The notes: a model not told the origin generated them from the letters alone. Shown: positions 45,001-50,260, numbered from the stretch's first letter. The stretch is DNA of 64,000 nt from Pseudoips prasinana (GCA_951640165.1 OX621238.1:28668001-28732000); one strand, 5' to 3'. A program made the numbers and translations.

Positions 45001-46709
45001 CGCAGTAGACTTCTCTAGTTGCTAATTAATCGCATTATGCGACTCTAACCTCGTTATATAGCTAGGTCCCCCGTTTTGCTCTAGAAGGAACTTAAACTCC
45101 TTGTTGCTTTATAGCAAAATTCGTTGCGAGATCGACTTCTTAACAAGTTGAAGCGAATCACCGGGACATGCCTTGTCCTCACTACTCAATGTCATTTAAC
45201 AGGATTAACAGTGGCACTTAATCAAATTTCGATTAAGTGCCACTGTTAATCCTAGTTTACATGTCTGCAAAGTCATGGGTAAGAGAGTGGCACTAGTTCC
45301 AATAACCAATGAAAAACACTCTTAAGCAGCATAAGATTTTTAGCAAATACAGTAAGAACACCAAAAGTGTCTATTGTTCTATTAATCCGTATCCAAGTAT
45401 ATTATATGGGTAAAGTCCACACGAAACAGAAATTTCATTATAGCAGTAATGCTTGTTGTTTTTTTAATTAAATCATAAGGAAGTGCTCCAGCTGGATCAT
45501 TGGTTGTGTGTTCTCAAAATCTACTACGGGTTGTTTAAGTGACCTAATCCCATTACACACATAGTGTGAATAATATATGGGGCAAAAATGCGAAAATGAA
45601 CTTTATACGGACAATAAACCGTGAAATAAACAGACTAGTTGTGAGAGATATTTATGTAAATATGCGAACTTCTTGCATGTATTCCCCCATTATCAGTGAA
45701 AGTAAATATGACAATCAAATCTATCTACTATATAAAAATAAGTTGGGTTTTCCTTCCTGACGCTATAACTCCAGAACGCACGAACCGATTTCCACGGTTT
45801 TGCATTCGTTGGAAAGGTCTCGGGCTCCGTGTGGTTTATAGCAAAGAAAATTTAGGAAAAATTCAATAGAAAAGCGGTAATATCTTTAATTTATAAAATT
45901 TAACGCGGGTGAAACCGCGGGTCACAGCTAGTATTTAATAAAAAGAACTTGCGGGTTGTCTGTGGGGACTGCCGATAGAAGTGAAAACTATTTATTCATT
46001 TCTCATACTCTAAAAGTAGTGTTTGTTTGATCCGAGTAGCGAGTGGAAGATGCTATTTCCCACCTTTAGGTGGTAAAGACTAATATTAATCGCGTCCCAT
46101 CCTATGGTGGGACTAAATTTATTAAATAGAATTAAATTTGGTAAGACGATCGGCTGTAAAAAATCTAACATAATTAAGGAAAAAATGCTGATTCATGTGA
46201 GTGTATAAACGGCCAGCTGGCCATGAACAGAACACAAAACCGTGCTTTGTTTCCAGAATCTAAATTAAGCTCTTAAGTATTATTAAAGTTTTTGTACACT
46301 ATCGTTAAATATATGCAAAGAAAACCTTTAAAGGTTATGAGATCGTTTTTCAAAATGTTTCAAATGACATCATTTTCTTTTATGATATTTTTAGCAACAA
46401 ACTTACCCAGATTTATATGCTTTTAATTTTACATAGAAACGTCATTATGTATTTATATTCTTTCCACAAATTGTTGGATATCATTATATGTTTATAAGAA
46501 AATTACGGGACCCAGGTTTTAGTTACAAAAAACGTTCTATATTTTCTGTAATAAGTACAGAAATATTTAGCAGCTTTAATATATCTTTTACTACATAGTG
46601 TCAGTTCTGTCTCTATTGAGAATCTACTACAATAATAAATAGTTAAAAACCCACCAGCTGACGCCGCTCGTGCTTGCACCAGTTCCGCCCTCATATCGAC
46701 GAGCTCCGC
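14835..46709 (-). CDS. GOPC: Golgi-associated PDZ and coiled-coil protein (GOPC/PIST), 12 exons seen, 5' end missing
   Basis: Twelve exons on the minus strand join through GT/AG introns in one consistent phase to give 530 residues. Visible residues 1-101 are coiled coil with GOPC-specific blocks ([11 protein letters not shown], then [20 protein letters not shown]), followed by [18 protein letters not shown]. The single PDZ domain covers about 150-222: it opens [20 protein letters not shown], with GLGI as the carboxylate-binding loop, and continues [16 protein letters not shown] and KEAVQAL. GOPC is a peripheral Golgi scaffold that binds Golgi GTPases or SNAREs through its coils and membrane-protein C termini through its PDZ. 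After the PDZ comes about 300 residues of low-complexity tail, far longer than the roughly 95 residues of mammalian GOPC. It ends in a GA repeat and FGTPV. The first roughly 80 residues of the family (start to ..INHKLE) are not found; they may lie beyond 64000. Confidence 0.9.
15119..15405 (-). mobile_element. Non-autonomous Helitron, longer subtype (reverse)
   Basis: Begins ACTAGCTGTGCCCCGCGG, the reversed Helitron 3' end with its hairpin. The body matches the copy at 54675-54960 (AAGTACTGCATGGATTTACT, ATTTTTGTCTGTTTG). Fills most of the last GOPC intron. Confidence 0.8.
15444..15591 (-). CDS. GOPC: GOPC exon (visible residues 405-453), proline-rich tail
   Basis: [15 protein letters not shown] is a proline run of the type bound by SH3, WW or EVH1 domains, followed by [20 protein letters not shown]. 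Acceptor TTTCAG, donor GTACGT. The phase fits both neighbours only in this frame. Confidence 0.8.
16181..16425 (+). mobile_element. Non-LTR 3' end / SINE fragment, family G
   Basis: GTGTGGTTTGCGGCCTAGAA opens it; GGGTGTCGTAAAAGGCGACT and the closing GAGGCCTATGTCCAGCA are hallmark words of a widespread lepidopteran retroposon. Other copies: 55058-55315, 57800-57870 with 58200-58340. Confidence 0.7.
16426..16575 (+). mobile_element. SINE tail of family B without its tRNA head
   Basis: Starts TTTCTGAGTCATGGATG and ends ATTGTCCCTAGA(C)ATTATTATTAT; the tail matches 43720-43880. The head is absent and family G sequence lies directly upstream. Confidence 0.75.
16795..16900 (-). CDS. GOPC: GOPC exon (visible residues 370-404), tail
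   Basis: [20 protein letters not shown] and on to DNLLSSDA. Acceptor TTGACAG, donor GTAAGT; ends in phase 1. Confidence 0.78.
17013..17149. mobile_element. Palindromic MITE, family 2 (copy 2)
   Basis: CAGACTCCAGCACATCAAGC at the left and its inverse ending GGCGTCTGGA at the right. Same arms as 9014 and 63607. Confidence 0.85.
17285..17465. repeat. Dispersed repeat family F (fragment)
   Basis: Contains AGTCCGTAAGTGATTTGCGAGGTCAAGCA, shown here only as the words GTAAGTGATTTGCGAGG and TTGAACAACTCGAACACTAG. The same family recurs at 18718, 32095, 47440, 50560 and 56405. Confidence 0.6.
17466..18490. other. GOPC intron sequence, nothing recognised
   Basis: AT-rich intron sequence with no clear repeat apart from microsatellite-like runs. 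Short ORFs are not protein-like. Confidence 0.35.
18491..18530 (-). mobile_element. Helitron 3' end fragment (reverse)
   Basis: TAGCTATGCCCCGCGGTTCT followed by GCGTTAAACTTTG, the reversed terminal hairpin, truncated after about 40 bp. Confidence 0.65.
18718..18960 (+). repeat. Dispersed repeat family F (long copy)
   Basis: Carries CTAGTGTCAGAGTTGTTCAA, then a CCGGGACCAACAGCTTAACG block and GGTGGTCACCCATC, ending GGACTAGTGAG. These words recur in the same order at 32100-32340 and 56410-56640, and reversed at 47440-47660 and 50560-50790. Confidence 0.7.
19045..19285 (+). mobile_element. Retroposon fragment with GGTTCCGTAG head
   Basis: GGTTCCGTAGCCAAATGGCA, then GTCTGTCTGTCCGTCCGTA, ending GGGCGAGTCCGACTCGCACT then TGGCCGGTTTTT. 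This arrangement is a known widespread lepidopteran retroposon; ORF-less. Confidence 0.7.
19286..19490 (-). mobile_element. LINE 3' end fragment, family L
   Basis: The words GCGGGTCACCTGATGGTAA, CACCACCGCCTATG, GCGTTGCC and AAACAAGTGTTGCTGACA lie in order. The copy at 31735-31990 joins the same words to a Jockey-type LINE C-terminus, so this is the reversed 3' end of that LINE. Confidence 0.65.
19498..19650 (+). mobile_element. SINE tail of family B without its tRNA head
   Basis: TTTCTGAGTCATGGATG to CCCCAGATATTATTATT. Truncated at nearly the same point as the copy at 16426, but joined to a different upstream element. Confidence 0.75.
19752..19974. mobile_element. MITE with GGGCTCTA...CGG ends (copy 1, 5' end lost)
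   Basis: Foldback arms AAATAAATAAAGGTTTAAAA and the inverse, with right end CTTAGCCGATAGAGCCC followed by CAG. The complete relative is 31305-31545; the left terminus is missing here. Confidence 0.75.
20227..20318. repeat. Two adjoining perfect hairpins
   Basis: Hairpin 1: exact 21-bp arms 20227-20247 and 20255-20275 (AGGCATTTGAGATTGATCAT). Hairpin 2: exact 21-bp arms 20274-20294 and 20298-20318 (CTCTCTTATAATATTAGTGT) with loop TAT. The second arm of hairpin 2 runs straight into a Helitron copy. Confidence 0.9.
20305..20475 (+). mobile_element. Non-autonomous Helitron
   Basis: GAGAAAGTATGTGAGTGTGT to GCACAGCTAGT with the usual interior (GGTTGGAGCGATTTTAATAA). Ends in an AACGCGTGTAAAATCGCGGGG hairpin, slightly mutated. 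Confidence 0.8.
20476..20640 (+). mobile_element. Second Helitron-type copy, adjacent
   Basis: Starts TTTATAAACGCGAATGTTTG and ends GCGAGCGAAGCCGCGACCGG then ATGCTAGT, a variant Helitron end. Back to back with the copy before it. Confidence 0.65.
21005..21185 (-). mobile_element. Retroposon fragment with GATCGTCAGTCCA block (reverse)
   Basis: CAAAGGCCTCCCCCAAAGAC, CTCACAAGATCGTCAGTCCA, then CTTGTAGGAAGCCTGCCC. The same words lie at 58920-59090, which also has the TCCACTGTTGGAC start. Confidence 0.65.
21186..21889. other. GOPC intron sequence, nothing recognised
   Basis: AT-rich, with a CACCCC-rich patch near 21292-21325. No gene seen. Confidence 0.3.
21898..22150 (-). pseudogene. C-terminal piece of a DDE transposase
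   Basis: Open for 78 codons: [20 protein letters not shown], then [20 protein letters not shown] and an acidic end [12 protein letters not shown] Trp-x-x-Cys/Tyr-x-x-His helix followed by an acidic serine tail is the usual end of certain insect transposases (DDE superfamily). The catalytic part is absent, so this is a remnant, perhaps within a non-autonomous element. Family assignment is uncertain. Confidence 0.45.
22310..22335. repeat. (AT)n microsatellite
   Basis: GATATATATATATATATATA run. Confidence 0.8.
22596..23435. mobile_element. 840-bp foldback transposon with about 210-bp TIRs and TA flanks
   Basis: Left end CAGGGTGTCCCAAAACTCAA and right end its inverse, ending GGGACACCCGG, with TA on both sides. 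The arms match inward for about 210 bp (22596-22805 against 23226-23435) with only a few mismatches. The middle of roughly 420 bp has no ORF. CAGGGTGTCCC ends with TA target sites point to a Tc1/mariner-related non-autonomous family. Confidence 0.85.
24031..24180 (-). CDS. GOPC: GOPC exon (visible residues 320-369), post-PDZ tail
   Basis: [14 protein letters not shown] and on to [10 protein letters not shown], a basic cluster that resembles a nuclear localisation signal. 50 codons in phase 0; acceptor ACGCAG, donor GTAACG. Confidence 0.8.
24440..24776 (-). CDS. Unrecognised exon-like ORF inside a GOPC intron
   Basis: ATG at 24776 opens 112 codons of balanced, protein-like composition: [20 protein letters not shown], then [37 protein letters not shown], and [17 protein letters not shown]. 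It ends at a perfect donor (ACG|GTAAGT at 24439). Without splicing it would stop after KLAALKH. Its exit phase (one base left over) does not match the next GOPC exon at 24180, so it is not a GOPC exon in the known frame. I do not recognise a family. It may be the first coding exon of a nested gene, a decayed gene copy, or a transposon piece. Confidence 0.4.
24701..24974. repeat. Exact tandem duplication of a 137-bp unit
   Basis: 24701-24837 and 24838-24974 read the same. The unit covers the first 25 codons of the ORF starting at 24776 plus 60 bases upstream, so a second ATG with the same 24 residues exists at 24913. That frame then runs out after about 20 unrelated codons. Confidence 0.92.
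25434..25584 (-). CDS. GOPC: GOPC exon (visible residues 269-319), post-PDZ tail
   Basis: Starts [17 protein letters not shown] and ends [12 protein letters not shown]. Contains an Asn-rich patch [11 protein letters not shown]. Acceptor TGTACAG, donor GTAATA. Confidence 0.85.
25655..25745 (-). mobile_element. tRNA-derived SINE, family D (head)
   Basis: Reverse strand shows TGGCGGAGCGGGTAACGTAC (A-box region) and GTGGGTTCGATTCCCACTC (B-box arm). The T arm is closed but the rest cannot fold as a tRNA. A relative lies at 55972-56062. Confidence 0.6.
25746..27100. other. GOPC intron sequence, nothing recognised
   Basis: Low-complexity AT-rich sequence with no clear coding or repeat signal. Confidence 0.3.
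27101..27325. repeat. Diverged dispersed repeat, partner of 42130-42320
   Basis: Shares GAGTTTGTTTCG, GGTCTTCT, GTAGCATTTTAACGCGACCG and CTTAATAGACA(CA)GAAC in the same order and orientation with 42190-42300. About two thirds identical by eye. A minus-strand frame is open through it in both copies. Confidence 0.55.
27328..27500 (-). mobile_element. Non-autonomous Helitron (reverse)
   Basis: ACTAGTTGTGCCCCGCGG, then CAAAGTTTCATCAAAATCC and AACTTTCGCATTTATAATAT. Reversed copy of the type at 7597. Confidence 0.75.
27578..27748 (-). mobile_element. Non-autonomous Helitron (reverse), diverged
   Basis: CACTAGCTTTGCGCGGTTT start and TCTTTCGCGTTTATAATATT end. Confidence 0.65.
27911..28855 (+). mobile_element. 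hAT element with exact 8-bp target duplication
   Basis: Ends CAGGGCTGGA...and ...GTCCGCCCCTG are flanked on both sides by ATTAAAGA (27903-27910 and 28856-28863), an 8-bp duplication as made by hAT transposases. The TIR zones share GGGCTGCAGCCCAGGGCCCC-type words. At 28621 an ATG opens [16 protein letters not shown], the usual start of ZMYM-like hAT transposases, but the frame stops after 33 residues (28722). A SINE sits inside at 28128-28366. It is a non-autonomous deletion derivative. Confidence 0.85.
28128..28366 (-). mobile_element. SINE family B inserted in the hAT element
   Basis: ATCTGGGGACAATGTCACAC tail at the left, GGATTTGAACCCAGGACCACC head at the right. Younger than its hAT host. 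Confidence 0.85.
28870..30095. other. GOPC intron sequence, nothing recognised
   Basis: AT-rich. Near 29560-29630 is a short GC-richer patch. No ORF or repeat that I can name. Confidence 0.3.
30109..30175. repeat. Minisatellite, 18-bp unit
   Basis: AGTGGGAGGAGTGATCAG and close variants repeat about three and a half times. Confidence 0.8.
30916..31011 (-). CDS. GOPC: GOPC exon (visible residues 237-268), post-PDZ tail
   Basis: [17 protein letters not shown] and on to RTPDYN. Joins the previous exon across an AG|G split arginine codon. Predicted disordered. Confidence 0.85.
31252..31648 (-). mobile_element. SINE family A split by a MITE (reverse)
   Basis: The left part, CACGGGGTACTTTACAAACA to GTACATCCAG, and the right part, from AGACTCAGAACAACTATATA to a GCAGCGGCTTAAACAG head, together equal the uninterrupted copy at 56222-56392. 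The break is the 241-bp element at 31305-31545. Confidence 0.85.
31305..31545. mobile_element. MITE with 3-bp target duplication inside a SINE
   Basis: Ends GGGCTCTACCGGCTAAGTCG and inverse, flanked by CAG on each side (31302-31304, 31546-31548); the uninterrupted SINE at 56222 has a single CAG at that spot. A 3-bp duplication with this TIR suggests PIF/Harbinger. The arms extend through AAATAAATAAAGGTTAAAAA. Same family as 19752-19974. Confidence 0.88.
31690..31990 (-). mobile_element. Jockey-type LINE C-terminus and 3' end
   Basis: A minus-strand frame reads [20 protein letters not shown], the common end of Jockey-type reverse transcriptase ORFs. It is followed (to the left) by the family L 3' words. 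Truncated 5'. Confidence 0.65.
32095..32345 (+). repeat. Dispersed repeat family F
   Basis: CTAGTGTCAGAGTTGCTCAA to GTACAAACAGGTGAGAGCATC. Same order of words as 18718-18960. Confidence 0.65.
32376..32640 (+). mobile_element. SINE family C, near full-length
   Basis: Head GGCGTGGTTGGCAAATGCGT with B box GGGTTCGATTCCCACCCAGG. The tail CAAGCTCTGCTTAGTTTGGG to GTCCCAGGATATTATTATT resembles that of family B. It lies just downstream (17 bp) of the GOPC exon at 32657. Confidence 0.85.
32657..32769 (-). CDS. GOPC: GOPC exon (visible residues 200-236), end of PDZ
   Basis: [20 protein letters not shown] is the second PDZ helix with its HKEAV ligand-contact residues, then an acidic ATDDDDR turn. Donor GTAAAT; ends in phase 2. 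Confidence 0.95.
32830..33030 (-). mobile_element. LINE 3' end fragment, family L
   Basis: GTAGGTCACCTGATGGTAAG to AACAAGTGTTGCTGACCC and CTTACTCACACTCAGAAAC; matches 19286-19490 closely. Confidence 0.65.
33300..33365 (+). mobile_element. SINE family C head fragment
   Basis: ACGGGCCTGTGGGCGTGGTT to TGCTTGCCTTTCACACC, then lost. Confidence 0.5.
33830..34140 (-). repeat. Dispersed repeat, inverted relative of 45000-45310
   Basis: Words GGATCAACAGTGGCAC, GGCATGTCC(TGG)G and CAAGGAGTT recur, complemented and in reverse order, at 45000-45260. No coding frame. Confidence 0.45.
34574..34699 (-). CDS. GOPC: GOPC exon (visible residues 158-199), PDZ core
   Basis: [20 protein letters not shown], then the [16 protein letters not shown] helix-strand pair of the PDZ fold. 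Phase 0 at both ends. Confidence 0.95.
34880..35125. repeat. Dispersed repeat family F, two partial units
   Basis: ACCGGGACCGACGGTTTAACG at 34923 and a GGGGACCGACGGATAGGCGTT unit at 35042 show an internal near-duplication of about 120 bp. Confidence 0.5.
35126..36800. other. GOPC intron sequence, nothing recognised
   Basis: AT-rich; a (CTAT)n run at about 36142-36153. The 70-codon plus-strand frame at 35207 is not protein-like. Confidence 0.3.
36803..37010 (+). mobile_element. SINE family A, best copy
   Basis: Head GTGTGGCGCAGCGGCTAAGA (A box) and CGGGTTCGAGTCCCGCGCAG (B box), tail GTACCCCGCGACACAGGGAT then GTGCGGGCGGTGTCG. Promoter boxes look intact. Confidence 0.88.
37660..37770. repeat. 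Family L-type LINE fragment
   Basis: TTGGCAAACAAGCATACGGC, GCTTGCCACACCAGGGGCAT and GCGCGTTACCGACC. Abuts the LINE at 37771. Confidence 0.45.
37771..39205 (-). pseudogene. Jockey-type LINE reverse transcriptase, broken
   Basis: The long open part (38428-39099) reads [18 protein letters not shown] (RT motif 1), [20 protein letters not shown], and [13 protein letters not shown]. Motif A appears as [20 protein letters not shown], where the second Asp usual in LDLSKAFD is replaced by Val. Left of the stop at 38428 the RT continues in shifted frames: [14 protein letters not shown], then [13 protein letters not shown], where the catalytic YADD box is mutated to YAND. Further left come QVRPH-type thumb remnants (near 37900-38030). 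Frameshifts, stops and the changed YADD make it dead. Family: Jockey superfamily. Confidence 0.85.
39485..39604. repeat. Minisatellite, 18-bp unit, about six copies
   Basis: ATATAGTAAGTACTTGGT repeated in tandem; the last units carry one or two changes. It lies between two LINE fragments of opposite orientation. Confidence 0.93.
39740..40400 (+). pseudogene. C-terminal part of the same Jockey-type LINE, opposite strand
   Basis: Open 39748-40278: [20 protein letters not shown], then [20 protein letters not shown] and [18 protein letters not shown], which match the thumb region of the LINE at 37771-39205 almost word for word. After 40230 a frameshift carries on into the usual FPQRYDM-like end and the 3' tail (TTACCATCAGGAGGGC). 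5'-truncated copy in the last part of a GOPC intron. Confidence 0.85.
40524..40691 (-). CDS. GOPC: GOPC exon (visible residues 102-157), linker and start of PDZ
   Basis: [19 protein letters not shown], then a GC-rich Arg/Pro/Ala linker, then [11 protein letters not shown], the first PDZ strand and binding loop. Phase 0 at both ends. The extreme GC content of the linker sets it apart from its AT-rich introns. Confidence 0.93.
41501..41606 (-). CDS. GOPC: GOPC exon (visible residues 66-101)
   Basis: The most diagnostic exon: [20 protein letters not shown], then [15 protein letters not shown], nearly the same as vertebrate GOPC. Acceptor TTCCAG, donor GTACGT. Confidence 0.95.
41722..41782. repeat. 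Perfect 28-bp hairpin
   Basis: Arms CGAACAAACCCAAATTTAGC and on, 41722-41749 and 41755-41782, exact complements, loop TGCCC. In a GOPC intron. Confidence 0.92.
41893..42068. mobile_element. MITE with GCACGCTGGGAATCATTA ends
   Basis: GCACGCTGGGAATCATTA at the left and TAATGATTCCCAGCGTGTGC at the right; inner arms TAGGTTTATTCAATA and TTGAGTAAACCTA also pair. No ORF. Confidence 0.75.
42130..42320. repeat. Diverged dispersed repeat, partner of 27101-27325
   Basis: GAGTTTGTTTCGCTGGGTCT, GTAGCATTAAAGCGCGACCG and CCTTAATATAGACAGAAC in the same order as the partner. Confidence 0.55.
42585..42745. repeat. Near-duplicate of about 80 bp
   Basis: GAGAGTGAATTTTTATGATGCG...CATGAAGTTAGTTCTAGGTGGTATGA occurs at 42593-42670 and again at 42668-42736 with changes; quoted words are shown in part only (AGTTAGTTCTAGGTGGTATG is shared). 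Confidence 0.6.
42868..42935 (-). mobile_element. SINE family C head fragment (reverse)
   Basis: ATATCTGTCCTGGGTGGGAA then TCGAACCCACGACCTGCGG and CGTGAAAAACA. Confidence 0.55.
43276..43465. repeat. Tandem array of about 60-bp units, three copies
   Basis: TAGCCTATGGACGCTCTCGA, CAACAAACAAGTATACGGAC and CACCTGATGTTAAGCGGT-type words repeat three times. The unit itself is derived from a family L LINE 3' end. Confidence 0.8.
43621..43882 (+). mobile_element. SINE family B, full-length reference copy
   Basis: Head ACCGTAGCCTAGTTGGTAGT (A box), GGTCCTGGGTTCGAATCCCG (B box), middle ATTTGTGTGATGAGCACGAA, tail CAAGCTTTGCTTAGTTTGGG, and a closing (ATT)n run. Confidence 0.92.
43985..44460 (+). mobile_element. 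SINE family C split by a family A SINE
   Basis: Left part GGCCGGTTGGCGTGCTTGTT to AAACGTAGTATATG; right part (44390-44455) AGTACAAGTTCTGCTTAGTT to GTCCCAGGATA. The intact copy at 32376 has these parts joined. Confidence 0.8.
44153..44352 (+). mobile_element. SINE family A inserted in a family C SINE
   Basis: GACTGCACGTGTGGCGCAGC, B box GAGTTCGAGTCCCGCGCC, tail GTACCCCGCGACACAGGGAT and a T9 run. Confidence 0.85.
44480..44621 (-). CDS. GOPC: GOPC exon (visible residues 19-65), coiled coil
   Basis: Ends [20 protein letters not shown], aligned with the [20 protein letters not shown] stretch of vertebrate GOPC. Acceptor TCTGCAG, donor GTATAT. Phase 1 in, phase 2 out. Confidence 0.9.
44980..45320 (+). 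repeat. Dispersed repeat (relative of 33830-34140) carrying a perfect hairpin
   Basis: CACCGGGACATGCCTTGTCC, AACAGTGGCAC and ACTCCTTGTTGC match the other copy in inverted order. Confidence 0.45.
45201..45253. repeat. Perfect 23-bp hairpin
   Basis: Arms AGGATTAACAGTGGCACTTA and on (45201-45223, 45231-45253), exact complements, loop AAATTTC. Confidence 0.92.
45735..45932 (+). mobile_element. Non-autonomous Helitron, variant head
   Basis: AAGTTGGGTTTTCCTTCCTG to AACGCGGGTGAAACCGCGGG then TCACAGCTAGT. The head is shared with a different Helitron subtype (CGCACGAACCGATTTCCACG). Confidence 0.75.
46655..46709 (-). CDS. GOPC: GOPC exon (visible residues 1-18), coiled coil
   Basis: Encodes [18 protein letters not shown] plus one base, matching the AQLVDLKSEL region of vertebrate GOPC. 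Acceptor TTTGCAG, donor GTGGGT. It is an internal exon, because the upstream homologous sequence must come from an earlier exon. Confidence 0.85.
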
Positions 46710-47430
46710 CTGCAAACAAACAAAAAATCTTAATCCCTCACCATTAAATCTCCCAACAAATGGACGGCATCGTATATCAACAATAAGTAGTGTCGAATGT
46801 CATGGAAGTGATTCAGCACAATAAAATTTAATCTCGGGTCTAAATCAATGGCGGCGTAAATCCGAATTAAAGAAACGTGGCATGCGGTCGCGTACGTCCT
46901 CGACACGGGGACACACATAAATCGTTTGACTTCTGCACCCTCGGGCGTACGTGCCCACCAAATGCGAAGAGTGATATGATTCATAAGTGAAGCCAGTACA
47001 GAACGGCTTTATTGACGTCTTAACATGACGTTCAGTTAGCGTGAAATCCTCGCTGTCTAGCAAAAAAAAAAATGTTATCTGCGCCAGAGGGCACCCCCTT
47101 AGTAGTTCAGAACTTGGCTCAAGGTGATTACCGACGTATGCATAAAATGGTCGGTTTTTAGGGATGTTAATCTTCGAGCATTGTTAATACACAAACGCAG
47201 GCCGCTAGTCCTATTGAGGATTGGAGAATGCATTTCATCGATTTGGAAGCTAACTAAGGCTCATGGAGGGTGATGATAATCGCGTCGTGTTCACAGTTGT
47301 GCTCTTTTTCTAACGGCATTTCTGTATAAATAAGTATTTCCCGTGTTTAAGAAAGACTAAGGCAGTAAGATGAACATGTCATGGGTAGCTACTACAAAGC
47401 AAGCGAATGCTTGACCTAAGCCTGATTGTA
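46710..47430. other. Region upstream of the last GOPC exon found, no exon recognised
   Basis: Searched by eye for the missing GOPC N-terminus (an FRWLEVLEKEFDKAFVD-like block) without success. A GC-richer stretch at 46845-46975 has open minus-strand frames but no protein similarity that I can see. Confidence 0.35.
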
Positions 47431-47434
47431 TACC

Positions 47435-47665
47435 TAATGGCTTTCCGGAAGTTCCTACGGAAGTCTCTCATAGCCTGTCCGTAAATGATCGGCGAGGTTA
47501 AGCAACTAGGCTCGCGGCCAGTCAATGGGTGACCGACAAAGAGTTATAATTTCTGAGCATCTCCACCCTTCTTAGGGTCGTTAATCTGTCGGTGTCGGTT
47601 GAAGTCGTTAAGCTATGTCAGGGGCCTACTAGGCAGCTTGAACAACTCTGACACTAAAAAGTCGA
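47435..47665 (-). repeat. Dispersed repeat family F (reverse)
   Basis: TCCGTAAATGATCGGCGAGG, AAGCAACTAGGCTCGCGGCC, and AGGCAGCTTGAACAACTCTG. Inverse order to 18718-18960. Confidence 0.65.
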
Positions 47666-48770
47666 GAAGAATCGTATTATATGAACCCTAAGCCACTGGT
47701 GCCACCATACCCTCATCGACATTTACGCGTCATCTCCACGCCAATACAATTGTGTTATGATTTACGACCTTACACAGCCCGAACACTAAGCAAATAAGTA
47801 TTTAGGTCGGTATGGTCGATTAATTTCTCGATCTTTCCAAGAATCCTTAACCGTTACTTGATTATATAATTATTACTGGTTTTTGCGGACGCTTTTACAA
47901 ACAGCAACATATACTCTTTATACAAGTTGTAAGAAGGTTTAAGGTAATTAATTATTGACGATGCTCCAAAAGTGTAGATAATCCTAATGATCCTAACTTG
48001 ATGCGCCCGCGGTTATACCCGCAATTTAAAAATTTATTGTGGCATATGTTAATTCAGAGTATGACCTATATCCGTTCCAAATTTAAACGAAATCCGTTTT
48101 TGTGTGACTAATATTGATTTAGTAACCAACATCCAAACATACAATCAATCATATTTAAAATATTAGTTGTATCAACGGATATTGTGCAACGGTAACCATT
48201 AACCGAATGAAAAAAAAACAAAACTACAAACTTTGTAAAATGGACGACCATAAATCTGACAATTATTTTACTTTTTTTTATGCCCACCGATATTACTAAA
48301 AGATTCTGAACAACTTATTTAGTAAGTGGAATTACATAAAATCCTATATAGCGTGGAAAACGAAACTTAAACTGCGAAACTTTAGATTACAGAACAAGTA
48401 AAGAATGAAAGGTATCTTCCGCATGTTGGCAAGCTTACATTCTTTCGCTACAATCCACTTATTGTCGTGCGTCGGTACCCATAAAACAGAAACAACACTA
48501 AGTAAAATTGTCGATTGAAAATCTTTCAATTGTTTTTAAACCTAAAATTTGTTCCTTATGTCTACCGGAATCTCCAAACGTTTTTTAAACAACTAATTTA
48601 GACAGTGGAAACTCATTACACAAAAAGTTTTATATTTGGTGTGCGGTACAAAACGAATCCTCACGAAACATTAGGTGACAGAACAATAGAACAATGAAAC
48701 TAGCTTCCCCGTGTTTCTTTACAAACATTCTGAGCAGCTGGCGTACTTAGTACGAACAGCCGAACATTTT
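47666..48770. other. Non-coding, nothing recognised
   Basis: AT-rich, no clear element. A short inverted motif pair near 48290-48600 (AACAACTTATTTAG / AACAACTAATTTAG) suggests an old local duplication. Confidence 0.3.
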
Positions 48771-49090
48771 TTTATATAATGCCATGGCAAACGAGCACGC
48801 GGGTCACCTAATGGTAAGGGATCACCGCCGCCTATGGACACTCGCAACACCAAATGGGCCTCACATGCGTTGCCGGCCTTTAAGAAAGGAATAGGCACGC
48901 TTCTTGAAGGTTACTATGTCGTACTGGATCAGACCTGAGTGGAAATGCGCGGTAAAAGTTTCTTGTGAAATCCACGGCGGTATAAGACCATTCATCCAAG
49001 TAATATGGATGAAATTCCCACTTCGTAAAGGAAATATAGTGAAGCCACATCTCTCTGCAGGGAAAGAGGATCAAGCAAGAAGTTGATACT
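48771..49090 (-). mobile_element. LINE 3' end, family L, longer copy
   Basis: CACGCGGGTCACCTAATGGT, GCGTTGCCGGCCTTTAAGAA, and then GGCACGCTTCTTGAAGGTTA with frame remnants of the LINE C-terminus on the minus strand. Confidence 0.6.
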
Positions 49091-49889
49091 GTGCATTAAC
49101 AGCTGAGGCACTTAGTTATGAAGAGCCTTTTATTTAAGAGAGAAGGAGGTTTTGTGTATTTCTCAATCTGATATTCTACAAGTTACTAATTGTCGTGGTC
49201 AGATTACGTAACATACATGTGTGTATGTACACTAAGTGTTTCAGTATTGTAGACTGCAAGTGTGGCATTAGCAACTATCCCCCATTCTATCTTATTATTG
49301 CACTTTCATTAATAAATCAGATTTTAAGTTTAAGAACTCTTATATGTTCTCAACCGCTATATTTCTCAGTTTGTACTAACTTCAGCTTTAAACGACGACG
49401 AAATTTTGTTAAATTCTTTGATATTATTCCTTTCTTTTTTCAAAATTTTATATGGTTCCGAAAGTTTTTCCCATAGAATTAAAATTAAAAAGAGAACAGT
49501 TCTTAATAAACATATTACATTACATACAAAACCAAAAAAAGGAAGGTCATGACGCTTCATGACGAAATGATAACTTCCTTTTTTTTGGATTCGGTTATAA
49601 TAGGGTGTTAATAGTTTGAACCTTTGTCTGCGCGCCTGTACTTGGTTATGTGGCGTAACACGGAATCTATCATCAGGAAGTTTGTTAAATATTAATATTC
49701 ATAAAAATCAGTAGGGACGGCCATTCTAAACTTATAGCTTTGTTTATAGTCAGAAGTATATGTATGACGGTTTGGTCACAGATTAGACTAGCTAAAAGTA
49801 AGGTAAGTTGCTTAGTTTAATGAGGCTAGCTAAAGTTTAAACTGCACTAGCTAGTTACAGAACATTAATTTATGCATTATCGTTAGCCT

Positions 49890-50260
49890 AATGTCATATT
49901 TGTTCAAGCCGCTCAGTATAGACTTTTGACATGGCTTAGCGACTGATGTCATACGACTACTGTCGTGACCAACAGACCCGACGCGGCGACGCTCAGATAA
50001 TAAGCCTATTTACATAAAGATGTATCAAATACTTGTCGTTAAAATTGCGACACTTTAAAGAATATTAATTTATACTATTTACTTTTACCATGTCGTATGG
50101 ACAGTGGTTACCCTAGTGTCAAAAGTTGTTCGAGCCGCCCAGTGCTAGGCTTCTGAAATTGTCTAACGACTACAACTTACTCAGACATTAAACCACTTTT
50201 GCGGGTATCCATCTACAGACTGACTGTTCACTCACGGACCAGTAAGAGCAACATACTATA
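49890..50260. repeat. Dispersed repeat family F, two partial copies
   Basis: TTCAAGCCGCTCAGTATAGA near 49908 and CCTAGTGTCAAAAGTTGTTC near 50112, each followed by shortened downstream blocks. Confidence 0.5.
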
